Origin: Streptomyces spinosus
Lineage (GTDB): Bacteria; Actinomycetota; Actinomycetes; Streptomycetales; Streptomycetaceae
Assembly (NCBI RefSeq): GCF_020400655.1
Contig: NZ_JAINRC010000005.1
Coordinates: forward strand, 62,001 to 126,000
Length of the DNA stretch: 64,000 nucleotides
Direction of reading: 5' to 3'
Positions 19,823-28,508 of the stretch are shown one piece after another. The position numbers and the translations under genes are program-made. Within the stretch, counting starts at the first letter, position 1, and the number at the start of each line of letters is the position of its first letter. The notes under the pieces were generated by a model that worked only from the letters and a program-made list of their open reading frames with translations, searched no databases and was not told the origin of the DNA.

Positions 19823-20433
19823 CGAGCATGATCAAGGTCCTCCTCGCCGAGGACCAGTCGATGGTCCGAGAGGCGCTGGCCGCCCTGCTCGGCCTGGAGG
19901 ACGACATCGAGGTCGTCGCCCAGGTGGCGCGCGGTGACGAGGTGCTCGCGGCCGTCGGCGCGCACGGCGTGGACGTCGCGCTGCTCGACATCGAGATGCC
20001 CGGCTGCACCGGCATCGAGGCCGCGGCCCGGGTGCGCCGGGAGCATCCGCGGGTCAAGCTGGTCGTCCTCACCACCTTCGGGCGCCCCGGCTACCTGCGC
20101 AGCGCCATGGAGGCGGGCGCCGACGCCTTCCTCGTCAAGGACGCCCCGGCCGCGCAGCTCGCCGAGGCGATCCGCAAGGTGCTGGCCGGGGAGCGGGTCA
20201 TCGACCCCACCCTGGCCGCCGCCGCGCTCGCCGAGGGCGCCAACCCGCTCACCGAACGCGAACGCGAGGTGCTCCGAGCGGCGGCCGACGGCTCCACCAA
20301 CGCCGAACTCGCCCAGGCCCTCCACCTGTCCCAGGGCACGGTCCGCAACTACCTGTCGACCGCCATCCAGAAACTGGCCGCGCGCAACAGGGCGGAGGCC
20401 GTACGGATAGCCCGGGACAAGGGATGGCTCTGA
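19819..20433 (+). CDS. Response regulator, NarL/LuxR class
   Basis: A 204-residue regulator with an N-terminal receiver domain (phosphoacceptor Asp57 in VALLDIEMP, acidic pair E11-D12, Lys in LVKDAPA) and a C-terminal LuxR-type helix-turn-helix (TEREREVLRAAADG through GTVRNYLSTAIQKL). The partner kinase gene overlaps its start. The likely target is the ABC operon itself, possibly through the inverted repeat at 16882-16899. Confidence 0.92.
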   Translation: MTSMIKVLLAEDQSMVREALAALLGLEDDIEVVAQVARGDEVLAAVGAHGVDVALLDIEMPGCTGIEAAARVRREHPRVKLVVLTTFGRPGYLRSAMEAGADAFLVKDAPAAQLAEAIRKVLAGERVIDPTLAAAALAEGANPLTEREREVLRAAADGSTNAELAQALHLSQGTVRNYLSTAIQKLAARNRAEAVRIARDKGWL

Positions 20434-20442
20434 GCGGCCGGC

Positions 20443-21309
20443 TCAGTTGAGCTTGGCCCTCGCCGTGCGCGCCTCCTGCCGGACCTTGCGGGCCGCGGAC
20501 TCGTCCACCACCTCGATCAGGTCGGCGTAGTGCTGCAGTTCCTCGGCACCCGCGACGAACTCGCCGCGCTGTACCAGGAGTTGCCCGCGCTCGTAGCGCA
20601 GCCGCGCCGGATGCGAGGGGATGAGCAGCGCCAGTTCCACGGCCCGCAGCGCGACGTCCGACCGCTCCGGCCGGGCCGCCGCCCACGCCCGGATGTTGTT
20701 CAGGATGCGCTGGACGACCTCCAGGGGCGGCGCCGGTTCCAGCATCGCCGGGTCCGGCGGCGTGCCCGTGGCACCCACGACCAGCAGCTCCGCGTCCGCC
20801 CCGGTGAGCAGCCGGCCACCGTCGAACGGATCGGCCAGCACCCGCTCCGCCGCCGCCCCGAACCCGACCACGAAGTGCCCCGGCAGCGCGACCCCGTACA
20901 CCGGGGCGCCCGCCCGGCGCGCGACCTCCAGCCACACCACCGACAGCAGGATCGGCAGCCCGCGCCGCCGCCGCAGCACCTCGTGCAGCAGCGAGGACTC
21001 CAGCCGCTGGTAGTCGCCCGGCGTCCCGTGGAAACCGTGGCGGGTACCGAGCAGCCCTCGTACCGCCTCCGCCCACGCCCGCGGGCCGCCCGGCCGGTAC
21101 GGCAGCTCGCCCGCCAGCCGGTCGAGCTCCGCCTGCGCGGCGTCCATGCCGGCCTCGTCCAGCGAGCCGTCCGTCTCCGCGCCGATCAGCAGGCACAGCG
21201 CCGACAGGTCCGGCCGCTCGGACCGGGCCTCCTCGGCGAAGCGCCGCCGCAGCTCGGCGGAGCGGTCCTCGGGGGGCGGATACGGGGGCGGCAGATACGG
21301 ATGGCTCAT
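20443..21309 (-). CDS. Transglutaminase-like SirB1-family protein
   Basis: A 288-residue protein of the SirB1/YchA group. The core SLLHEVLRRRRGLPILLSVV and the His-containing ALPGHFVVGF are the family's transglutaminase-like elements. No Cys is seen at the usual nucleophile position, so enzyme activity is doubtful. The C-terminal 100 residues are helical with a tetratricopeptide-like look (RYERGQLLVQRGEFVAGAEE). ATG at 21309 follows GAGG; a GTG 21 bases upstream is possible. It converges with the response-regulator gene. Confidence 0.75.
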   Translation of the reverse strand: MSHPYLPPPYPPPEDRSAELRRRFAEEARSERPDLSALCLLIGAETDGSLDEAGMDAAQAELDRLAGELPYRPGGPRAWAEAVRGLLGTRHGFHGTPGDYQRLESSLLHEVLRRRRGLPILLSVVWLEVARRAGAPVYGVALPGHFVVGFGAAAERVLADPFDGGRLLTGADAELLVVGATGTPPDPAMLEPAPPLEVVQRILNNIRAWAAARPERSDVALRAVELALLIPSHPARLRYERGQLLVQRGEFVAGAEELQHYADLIEVVDESAARKVRQEARTARAKLN

Positions 21310-21477
21310 GGCAGCCTCATGCCCTTCCACGACGAGTTCTACGGCCGCCCGGACCGGGACGCCCGCGACGCCCGGGACACCGGCCGGCCACGGGCCCGGG
21401 TCCGGCCGTCACGATGGCCGCCCGGCCGGGCCGGACGGCTGGCGACGTCACCTCGCTGCGGGCGGCCACCGGGCGCG

Positions 21478-22686
21478 TCACTCGCCCGGGCCCGGCGTCG
21501 CGGGGGTGTCCTGCGGCCGGGACCCGGTCTCGGGAGCCTCCTGCGGCAGGGACCCGGCCGCGGAGGCGTCCCGGGCCGGGGACCCGGCCTCCGAGGGGCC
21601 CTCGGCCGGAGATGCGGTCCCGGGGGCGTTCCGCGGCAGGGGCGACAGCCGGTCCGCGGAGGCGGGGGGCCGCTCCGGCGGGGTCTGCTCCTCGGGGGCC
21701 CGGTAGTGGTGGTAGGCGTGGTGGGGGGTGAAGCCGAGGGCGCGGTAGAGGGCTCGGGCGGAGTCGTTGTCCGTCTCCACCTGGAGCCAGGCCGCCGAGG
21801 CGCCCTCCTCCAGCGCGCGCCGGGCCAGCGCGGCCATGACCTCGGTGGCCAGCCCCTGCCGCCGCCGGCCGGGATCCACCTCGACGGCGGCGAACCCGGC
21901 CCACCGCCCGTCCACGACACACCGGCCGATCGCCGCCGGAGGCTCTCCCTCCCCGGCGCCGGGCACGGAGGCGAACCACACCGACGGGCCGGAACCGAGC
22001 ACCCGCAGGGCCACCTCGCCCACCCCCTTGCGCCGGTACCGCGCGAGCCACGCCTCGTCCGCCGCGCGGGACAGCACCACGTCCGCGCCCCCGGCCCGGT
22101 CCGCGACCGGCGCCAGGGCCCCGGTCCACAGCTCGGCGGTCACCTCCCGCACCCAGCCGCGCCGCTCCAGCTCCGCGCACAGCATCTCCTGCGTGCCCTC
22201 GGCGCCGGTCGCCGTCTGCACGTACGCGGGCAGACCACGCTCGCCGTACCAGCGCCGTACGGCCGCCAGGGCCGCGTCGAGCGGGAGCCCCGGGTCCCCG
22301 GACGGCAGCACGCTGTTGGCGCGCCGCGTGAACCCGCCGGCCGCCCGCAGCTCCCACTCGCCCAGCCGCTCGCTCTCCACCGGCCGCCACGCCCGGGCGG
22401 AGATCCGCGCGAGTTCCGGGTACGTGGCGGCGGGCCCCCCGCGCCGCGCCGGGGCGGCGGGCACGACCTTCCCGGCGACCAGCGCGGATTGCGGGATCCG
22501 GACCCGTTCGCCGTCCCGGCGTGTGATCATGAGCACGCCACTGTCCCATGATGTGAGAACACCCACCGTGTCAGTGAACTTCTCCGGTCCGTCGCCGGGT
22601 TCGCCCAACCGCCGTACAGAGACCCGTTTCCCCACGTCAGCGGGGGTGATTCGGACCTCCAGGCGTCCTTTCGCCGAGATTTCCAC
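21478..22686 (-). CDS. GNAT family N-acetyltransferase
   Basis: A 402-residue protein. Residues 1-70 form a separate small basic N-terminal domain; a degenerate GNAT-like half covers about 85-210; the clear GNAT fold with the acetyl-CoA loop RRRQGLATEVM is at about 260-335, ending in ALYRALGFTPHHAYHHYR. The last 65 residues are a Pro/Ala/Ser-rich disordered tail. Start is GTG with GGGGTGA upstream. It diverges from fdxA, an arrangement I recall from other Streptomyces. The substrate is unknown. Confidence 0.8.
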   Translation of the reverse strand: MEISAKGRLEVRITPADVGKRVSVRRLGEPGDGPEKFTDTVGVLTSWDSGVLMITRRDGERVRIPQSALVAGKVVPAAPARRGGPAATYPELARISARAWRPVESERLGEWELRAAGGFTRRANSVLPSGDPGLPLDAALAAVRRWYGERGLPAYVQTATGAEGTQEMLCAELERRGWVREVTAELWTGALAPVADRAGGADVVLSRAADEAWLARYRRKGVGEVALRVLGSGPSVWFASVPGAGEGEPPAAIGRCVVDGRWAGFAAVEVDPGRRRQGLATEVMAALARRALEEGASAAWLQVETDNDSARALYRALGFTPHHAYHHYRAPEEQTPPERPPASADRLSPLPRNAPGTASPAEGPSEAGSPARDASAAGSLPQEAPETGSRPQDTPATPGPGE

Positions 22687-22826
22687 CGGTCAGTTCACCC
22701 CTCCTGTTCGGATCTTGCTCCGGAACGGAGATACTAGGGGCGGGCATCGACGACGCCGCGCTCCCGCGCGCCAGGCGGCGGAGCCTGAGGAGGCCCGCCA
22801 GCGCCCTATCGAGGAGGAACGACAGC

Positions 22827-23147
22827 GTGACCTACGTCATCGCGCAGCCTTGTGTCGACGTCAAGGACAAGGCGTGCATCGAGGAGTGCCCGGTCGACTG
22901 CATCTACGAGGGCCAGCGGTCCTTGTACATCCACCCGGACGAATGCGTCGACTGTGGTGCCTGTGAGCCGGTCTGCCCGGTCGAGGCGATCTTCTACGAG
23001 GACGACGTCCCCGAGGAGTGGAAGGACTACTACAAGGCGAACGTCGAGTTCTTCGACGAGCTCGGCTCGCCCGGCGGCGCCAGCAAGCTGGGGCTGATCG
23101 AGCGCGACCACCCCTTCGTCGCCGCGCTGCCGCCGCAGGGCGAGTGA
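22827..23147 (+). CDS. fdxA: Ferredoxin FdxA, 7Fe type
   Basis: A 106-residue soluble electron carrier with Cys at 9, 17, 21 and 25 and at 40, 43, 46 and 50, the pattern of a bacterial ferredoxin with one [3Fe-4S] and one [4Fe-4S] cluster. The C-terminal extension is acidic (EDDVPEEWKDYYKANVEFF). Start is GTG with GAGGAGGAA upstream. It lies just ahead of the dapC-like aminotransferase gene, as fdxC-dapC do in mycobacteria, separated here by a terminator. Confidence 0.93.
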   Translation: MTYVIAQPCVDVKDKACIEECPVDCIYEGQRSLYIHPDECVDCGACEPVCPVEAIFYEDDVPEEWKDYYKANVEFFDELGSPGGASKLGLIERDHPFVAALPPQGE

Positions 23148-23180
23148 CCGTCTGAGCGCCAAGCGGCCGTCATAACGCGC

Positions 23181-23239
23181 CGCCTCGGTCCCGTACGGCC
23201 CGATCACCCTGATCACCGCCGCACGGGACCGAGGCGTTT
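23181..23239 (+). terminator. Intrinsic terminator after fdxA
   Basis: A perfect 14-bp stem (23181-23194 with 23223-23236), a 28-base loop and then TTTG. It separates fdxA from the aminotransferase gene. Confidence 0.75.
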
Positions 23240-23270
23240 GCCGCACCGTACGAAAGTGAGCCTGATTCCC

Positions 23271-24377
23271 GTGTCCGCAGTCTCCGACCGGCTTCCCACC
23301 TTCCCCTGGGACAAGCTGGAGCCGTACAAGAAGACGGCCGCGGCCCATCCGGACGGCATCGTCGACCTCTCCGTCGGCACCCCGGTCGACCCGGTCCCCG
23401 AGCTGGTCCAGAAGGCCCTGATCGACGCGGCCGACTCCCCGGGCTACCCGACCGTCTGGGGCACCCCCGCCCTGCGCGACGCGATCACCGGCTGGCTGGA
23501 GCGCCGCCTGGGCGCCAGGGGGATCACCCACCGGCACGTCCTGCCGGTCGTCGGCTCCAAGGAACTGGTGGCCTGGCTGCCGACCCAGCTCGGCCTCGGC
23601 CCCGGCGACAAGGTCGCCTACCCGCGCCTGGCCTACCCCACGTACGAGGTCGGCGCGCGCCTGGCCCGCGCCGCGTACGAGGTCTACGACGACCCGCGCG
23701 ACCTGGACCCGGCCGGCCTGAAGCTGCTCTGGCTGAACTCGCCGTCCAACCCCACGGGCAAGGTCCTGTCCCGGCAGGAGCTGACGGACATCGTCGCCTG
23801 GGCCCGCGCCCACGACGTGCTCGTCTTCTCCGACGAGTGCTACCTGGAGCTGGGCTGGGAGGCCGACCCGGTCTCGGTCCTGCACCCGGACGTCAACGGC
23901 GGCTCCTACGACGGCATCGTCGCCGTCCACTCCCTCTCCAAGCGCTCCAACCTGGCGGGCTACCGCGCGGCCTTCGTCGCCGGCGACCCGGCCGTCCTGG
24001 GCCCGCTGCTGGAGATCCGCAAGCACGGCGGCATGATGACCTCCGCGCCGACGCAGGCGGCGGTCGTGGCCGCGCTCGGCGACGACGTCCACGTGCACGA
24101 GCAGCGCGAGCGCTACGCGGCCCGCCGCGCGGCCCTCCGGGAGGCGCTCCTCGCCGACGGCTTCCGCATCGAACACAGCGAGGCGAGCCTCTACCTCTGG
24201 GCCACCCGCGACGAGTCCTGCTGGACCACGGTCGCCCACCTGGCCGACCGGGGCATCCTGGTGGCCCCGGGCGACTTCTACGGCGAGGCGGGCCGCAACC
24301 ACGTCCGCGTGGCCTTCACCGCGACGGACGAACGCGTACGGGCGGCGGTGGCCCGCCTGACCGCCGGGAGACGCTAG
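23271..24377 (+). CDS. dapC: Succinyldiaminopimelate aminotransferase (DapC-type)
   Basis: A 368-residue PLP-dependent class I/II aminotransferase. The PLP Lys is K224 in VHSLSKRSNLAGYR; LNSPSNPTGKVL and VFSDECY are the other cofactor contacts. Position next to fdxA, with dapE two genes further on, fits the N-succinyl-2-amino-6-oxopimelate step of lysine/diaminopimelate synthesis, as for mycobacterial DapC. The preferred start is GTG 23271, with GAAAGTGAG upstream. Confidence 0.85.
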   Translation: MSAVSDRLPTFPWDKLEPYKKTAAAHPDGIVDLSVGTPVDPVPELVQKALIDAADSPGYPTVWGTPALRDAITGWLERRLGARGITHRHVLPVVGSKELVAWLPTQLGLGPGDKVAYPRLAYPTYEVGARLARAAYEVYDDPRDLDPAGLKLLWLNSPSNPTGKVLSRQELTDIVAWARAHDVLVFSDECYLELGWEADPVSVLHPDVNGGSYDGIVAVHSLSKRSNLAGYRAAFVAGDPAVLGPLLEIRKHGGMMTSAPTQAAVVAALGDDVHVHEQRERYAARRAALREALLADGFRIEHSEASLYLWATRDESCWTTVAHLADRGILVAPGDFYGEAGRNHVRVAFTATDERVRAAVARLTAGRR

Positions 24378-24419
24378 GCCACCGGTCTGTCGTGCCGGCG
24401 CCCTGCCGGCGCACATGCG

Positions 24420-24453
24420 GACGGGGCCCGGGAGAGGAGACCCGGACCCCGTC
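24420..24453. terminator. Bidirectional hairpin between convergent genes
   Basis: A 13-bp stem with one mismatch (24420-24432 with 24441-24453) and an 8-base loop lies between the dapC-like gene and the minus-strand secreted-protein gene. Confidence 0.65.
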
Positions 24454-24472
24454 GGCGTTCGCAGCCCGGCGC

Positions 24473-24985
24473 TCAGCCGCCCAGCGGCAGGCCCTTGGCC
24501 GGCAGGGACGAGGTCGGCAGGGACGAGGTCGGCAGGGAGGACGTCGGCAGGGACGCGGTCGGCAGGGACGACGTCGGCAGCCCGCCCTTGGTGAGGGAGT
24601 CCGTCGGCAGTCCGCCCCTCGTCGCACCGGAGGCCGCGTCACCCAGGACACCGCCCGCCGTCCCGGCCGCGGCGCCCGCGGCCTTCTGCACCGCCGGCGT
24701 CGCCTTCTTCACGGCACCGCCGCCGGTCTTGCCCGCGGTCGGCACCGCCTGCTCGACCACCTTGCCGCCCGTGTGGCCCGCGACGGTGGTGACGCTCTGC
24801 GCGGCACTGTCGACGGTGTCGCCGACGTGCGCGCCGTCCAGGGCGGTCAGACCGCCCAGGTTCGGGGTGGCCGCCGGCAGGTTCGTGGCCGCTCCGGCGG
24901 AGCCGGCCGCACCGACCCCGGCGGCCGCTCCCGCTGCGACGAGCAGCGCGGCACGGGCGATCCGGCGGGTCAGGGGGAGGGACAT
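24473..24985 (-). CDS. Small secreted Ala-rich protein with LPTSS repeats
   Basis: A 170-residue protein with a Sec signal peptide (basic RR at 7-8, hydrophobic Ala/Val stretch, cleavage probably after AGA near residue 32). The mature part is Ala/Gly/Thr-rich with no Cys; residues about 136-160 are five near-perfect LPTSS units, followed by LPAKGLPLGG. No sorting-signal membrane tail follows, so LPTSS is not a usable sortase signal. Start ATG has GGAG 4 bases upstream. Function is unknown; a wall- or spore-surface role is only a guess. Confidence 0.7.
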   Translation of the reverse strand: MSLPLTRRIARAALLVAAGAAAGVGAAGSAGAATNLPAATPNLGGLTALDGAHVGDTVDSAAQSVTTVAGHTGGKVVEQAVPTAGKTGGGAVKKATPAVQKAAGAAAGTAGGVLGDAASGATRGGLPTDSLTKGGLPTSSLPTASLPTSSLPTSSLPTSSLPAKGLPLGG

Positions 24986-25271
24986 GATGCTCCATTCGAC
25001 GGGAGAGAACGGTGTCTGTGTCCGGGCCCGTCTCCGGCTCGGACGCCGTGACTACCGCTCGAAGCCCGCGAAGGTTGCGGACGCCTCCGGTAAAGAATGG
25101 ATAACGCGTCGCATTATCAGGTGTGGATAAAAACGGGCAAAGAGCGTTCGCCGGAAATCGTGCAGAATCCTTCCCGCCCTTGGTTGCCAAGGGTTCCCGA
25201 GCCGGATGCGCCACCCGCCCGAGCCGTCGTGCGCCCCGGCGCGGCACCACCCGCCCGAGTGATCGCCCGTA
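24986..25271 (-). promoter_or_regulatory. Upstream region and promoter of the secreted repeat protein
   Basis: 286 bases without a gene. On the minus strand TTGCCC (25140-25135), 16 bases, GATAAT (25118-25113) is a good housekeeping-type promoter, giving a leader of about 120 bases. A GATAA/TTATC inverted pair (25099-25118) overlaps the -10 and could be an operator. The stretch 25090-25145 is notably AT-rich for this genome. Confidence 0.5.
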
Positions 25272-26288
25272 CTACTGTCCGGCCACGATCCGCACCGCGC
25301 CCACGGACGTCTCCCCGGACGTCCCCGCGGAGCTCTCCGCGCCCCCGGCCCCGTCCGGCCCGGCCGTCCGCCACTCGTCGCTGTCGCTCCCCGCGGTCCA
25401 CACCCGGCCCGCGTACGCCACCCGCTCGATGTGCAGCGCCGAGGAGTTGGCGACCGCCCACTGCGCCAGCTGCCAGCCCCGCTCCCGCTCGCCGCGCCCG
25501 GTGGCGTCCGTCCTCGTCCCCTCCGGCACCGGAACCGTCACCGTCCGCCCGCGCGCGGTCGCGGTCACGCTCGGCGACGGAGAGGGCGACGGCACGGGCG
25601 TCCCGCCCACCACCGCGCCGGTCTCCTGGAGCGCGTCGCGCCCGAAGTCCCGTACGAGCGCGGCCCGCACCGCGTCCGGGCCGGTCGCCGAGGCCGTGCG
25701 CCGCGGGCGCCCGTCGCAGGTCAGCGTCGCCGCCGCCCGCCCGGTCAGGGCCGCCGCCAGGAGGGTGGCGTCCTGCTCGTGCTTGGCGTACGCCTCCGGG
25801 TAGCCGCTGCGCTGCACCCGCTGCGCGGCCACCGTCAGCGGCAGGCCGGTGTAGTCCGGCACCCTGGCCAGGTGCGCGTAGAAGATGCCCGCCGCGTAGG
25901 CCGGGTCCATGATCTGCCGCTCGGTGCCCCAGCCCTGCGAGGGCCGCTGCTGGAACAGGCCCAGCGAGTCCCGGTCGCCGTGCTCGATGTTGCGCAGTCC
26001 CGACTCCTGGATGGCGGTCGCCAGCGCGATCGTCACGGCCCGCTCGGGCATCCCGCGCCCGGTGCCGACGGCGGCGATCGTCGCCGCGTTCGCCGCCTGC
26101 TCGGGCGTGAACTCGTACGACTCCCCGTCGCCCGAGGCCGAGACCACCTCGCAGCCGCGCGCACCGCCGCCTCCGGTGACGTACTGCACCACGAGGTACG
26201 CGGCGACACCGCACAGGACCAACAGGGCCGCGGCGTAACGGAAGAGGCGCCCGCGGCGCTTGGGACGGGTGGGGGACGGCTCTGACAC
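25272..26288 (-). CDS. Membrane-anchored lysozyme-like (transglycosylase-fold) protein
   Basis: A 338-residue protein with a short basic cytoplasmic start, one membrane helix (about 19-38) and an extracytoplasmic domain of lysozyme fold: [15 protein letters not shown] holds the likely catalytic Glu, followed by [18 protein letters not shown] and [13 protein letters not shown] Ser/Pro-rich linker (about 225-250) leads to a variable C-terminal domain with [14 protein letters not shown]. Proteins like this are often mislabelled heavy-metal transporters. The GTG start is 6 bases after TACCTT, so the mRNA may be leaderless. A muramidase role is inferred. Confidence 0.7.
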   Translation of the reverse strand: MSEPSPTRPKRRGRLFRYAAALLVLCGVAAYLVVQYVTGGGGARGCEVVSASGDGESYEFTPEQAANAATIAAVGTGRGMPERAVTIALATAIQESGLRNIEHGDRDSLGLFQQRPSQGWGTERQIMDPAYAAGIFYAHLARVPDYTGLPLTVAAQRVQRSGYPEAYAKHEQDATLLAAALTGRAAATLTCDGRPRRTASATGPDAVRAALVRDFGRDALQETGAVVGGTPVPSPSPSPSVTATARGRTVTVPVPEGTRTDATGRGERERGWQLAQWAVANSSALHIERVAYAGRVWTAGSDSDEWRTAGPDGAGGAESSAGTSGETSVGAVRIVAGQ

Positions 26289-26393
26289 GCGTACAAGGTA
26301 CTGGAGCCCCCCGGGCCCCTCACGCGGGGTCCGCGAGACCGCGCCGTCCCGCGCGTCCCCGGCCCCGGCGGGCGGCGCGCTAGGGTCGTGACC

Positions 26394-27473
26394 ATGGCCG
26401 ACACCTCGCTTGACCTCACGCTGGACGCCGCCGCGCTCACCGCGCGGCTCGTGGACTTCCCCTCCGTCAGCGGCACCGAGAAGCCGCTCGCGGACGCCAT
26501 CGAGGCCGCGCTGCGCGCCCTGCCGCACCTGACGGTGGACCGCTACGGCAACAACGTGATCGCCCGGACGGACCTGGGCCGCGCCGAGCGCGTCATCCTC
26601 GCCGGGCACATCGACACCGTGCCGATCGCGGACAACGTGCCCTCGCGGCTCGACGCGGACGGGGTGCTGTGGGGCTGCGGCACCTGCGACATGAAGTCGG
26701 GCGTGGCGGTGCAGCTGCGCATCGCGGCCACCGTCCCGGCCCCCAACCGCGACCTGACCTTCGTCTTCTACGACAACGAGGAGGTCGCCGCCGACCTCAA
26801 CGGCCTGAGGCACGTCGCCGAGGCCCACCCGGAGTGGCTGGCGGGCGACTTCGCGGTCCTGCTGGAGCCCTCCGACGGCGAGGTGGAGGGCGGCTGCCAG
26901 GGCACGCTGCGGGTGCTGCTGAGGACGAAGGGCGAGCGGGCCCACTCGGCGCGCGGCTGGATGGGCTCCAACGCCATCCACGCGGCGGCCCCCGTCCTGG
27001 CCCGGCTGGCCTCCTACGAGCCGCGCCGGCCGGTGATCGACGGGCTGGAGTACCGCGAGGGCCTGAACGCGGTGGGCATCAGCGGGGGAGTGGCCGGGAA
27101 CGTCATCCCGGACGAGTGCGTGGTCACGGTCAACTTCCGGTACGCACCCGACCGCACCGAGGAAGAGGCCGTCGCGCACGTCCACGAGGTCTTCGCGGAC
27201 TGCGGCGTGGAGGAGTTCGTGGTGGACGACCACAGCCCCGGCGCGCTGCCCGGCCTGAACCAGCCGGCCGCCGCCGCCTTCATCGAGGCGGTGGGCGGCA
27301 CCCCGCGGCCCAAGTACGGCTGGACGGACGTCTCCCGCTTCTCCGCGCTCGGCATCCCCGCGGTCAACTACGGCCCCGGCAACCCGCACCTGGCGCACAA
27401 GCGGGACGAGCGCGTGGAGACGGCGAAGATCCTCGCGGGCGAGGAACGGCTGCGGAACTGGCTCACCGCGTAA
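26394..27473 (+). CDS. dapE: Succinyl-diaminopimelate desuccinylase
   Basis: A 359-residue M20-family zinc hydrolase. Metal ligands are visible in GHIDTVP (His72), CGTCDMKSG (Asp99) and YDNEEV (catalytic Glu129 or Glu130); the dimerisation domain lies about 175-290, and [10 protein letters not shown] near the C terminus supplies the last His. It removes succinate in diaminopimelate/lysine synthesis. ATG 26394 is 7 bases after TAGGGT, a likely leaderless start. It diverges from the lysozyme-like gene. Confidence 0.9.
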   Translation: MADTSLDLTLDAAALTARLVDFPSVSGTEKPLADAIEAALRALPHLTVDRYGNNVIARTDLGRAERVILAGHIDTVPIADNVPSRLDADGVLWGCGTCDMKSGVAVQLRIAATVPAPNRDLTFVFYDNEEVAADLNGLRHVAEAHPEWLAGDFAVLLEPSDGEVEGGCQGTLRVLLRTKGERAHSARGWMGSNAIHAAAPVLARLASYEPRRPVIDGLEYREGLNAVGISGGVAGNVIPDECVVTVNFRYAPDRTEEEAVAHVHEVFADCGVEEFVVDDHSPGALPGLNQPAAAAFIEAVGGTPRPKYGWTDVSRFSALGIPAVNYGPGNPHLAHKRDERVETAKILAGEERLRNWLTA

Positions 27474-27579
27474 CCCGCCCGGGACGCGCCACCGCACGCC
27501 GGACACGCGCGGGTCCCCCCGCCGTAACCCGCGTAGACCTAGTCTGAGATCGAACTACCGGCAAGCGGAGGGAGCGCAC

Positions 27580-28338
27580 ATGCCTACCGGCAACCCCGAG
27601 GGGAAGAAGCAGCCGCCGGACGAGCAACGGCTCGGACCGGTCCTCCGACGGCGGGGCCAGGTGACGGCCAGCACCACCGACCAGCGGCTGCTGGACGAGC
27701 GAGCCCCCACGGACTGGGTCCACACCGACCCCTGGCGGGTCCTGCGGATCCAGTCGGAGTTCATCGAGGGCTTCGGCACGCTCGCCGAACTCCCGCCCGC
27801 CATCAGCGTGTTCGGCTCGGCGCGGACCCCGGTGGACTCGGCGGAGTACGACGCGGGCGTGCGGCTCGGCCGGGGGCTGGTGCAGGCCGGCTGGGCGGTC
27901 ATCACGGGCGGTGGCCCGGGAGCGATGGAGGCGGCCAACAAGGGGGCGTGCGAGGCGGGCGGCGTCTCGGTCGGCCTCGGCATCGAACTTCCCTTCGAGC
28001 AGGGGCTCAACCCCTATGTCGACATCGGCCTGAACTTCCGCTACTTCTTCGTCCGCAAGATGATGTTCGTGAAGTACGCGCAGGGCTTCGTGGTGCTCCC
28101 CGGCGGCCTCGGCACCCTCGACGAACTCTTCGAGGCGCTGACCCTGGTCCAGACCCAGAAGGTCACCCGGTTCCCGATCGTCCTGTTCGGCAGCGCGTAC
28201 TGGGGCGGCCTGGTGGACTGGCTGAAGAACACGCTGGTGGCCCAGGGCAAGGCGGCGGAGAAGGACCTGCTGCTGTTCCACGTGACGGACGAGGTGGACG
28301 AGGCGGTCGCCCTGGTCTCCAAGGAGGCGGCCCGCTAG
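27580..28338 (+). CDS. LOG family protein (cytokinin riboside 5'-monophosphate phosphoribohydrolase fold)
   Basis: A 252-residue TIGR00730-type protein. The nucleotide-binding GGGPGAMEA (110-118), RKMM (159-162) and PGGLGTLDE (174-182) contain the Arg and Glu known to be catalytic in LOG enzymes, which release adenine-type bases from nucleoside 5'-monophosphates. About 70 extra N-terminal residues precede the usual core. The gene follows dapE as Rv1205 lies near dapE in M. tuberculosis. ATG has GGAGGG upstream. Confidence 0.85.
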   Translation: MPTGNPEGKKQPPDEQRLGPVLRRRGQVTASTTDQRLLDERAPTDWVHTDPWRVLRIQSEFIEGFGTLAELPPAISVFGSARTPVDSAEYDAGVRLGRGLVQAGWAVITGGGPGAMEAANKGACEAGGVSVGLGIELPFEQGLNPYVDIGLNFRYFFVRKMMFVKYAQGFVVLPGGLGTLDELFEALTLVQTQKVTRFPIVLFGSAYWGGLVDWLKNTLVAQGKAAEKDLLLFHVTDEVDEAVALVSKEAAR

Positions 28339-28390
28339 GAGGGCCTCTCGTCCGGATCGCGCCGGGCTCGGCCTGGTCCGAGCGGAAGAC

Positions 28391-28431
28391 CCTGGGCGCC
28401 GGCACCGGGTGGGCCGGGAGCGACGCCCAGG
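28391..28431. terminator. Possible terminator between convergent LOG and FolP-like genes
   Basis: An 8-bp inverted repeat (CCTGGGCG with CGCCCAGG, 28391-28398 and 28424-28431) with a 25-base GC-rich loop. The adjacent 28440-28508 contains short direct repeats of GGCCGTCAGG. Weak evidence only. Confidence 0.35.
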
Positions 28432-28508
28432 AGCCTCAGCCCCCCGGCCGTCAGGCCAGGCGCCGACCGGCAGGCCGGGCGCAGGCCGTCAGGGCCGTGC
28501 GCCGCCGG

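Noticed and set aside
24500..24590. Regular GTCGGCAGGGACGA repeats, first considered as a CRISPR-like array
   Set aside because: They are 15-base in-frame units encoding the LPTSS repeats of a secreted protein; there are no unique spacers or cas genes.
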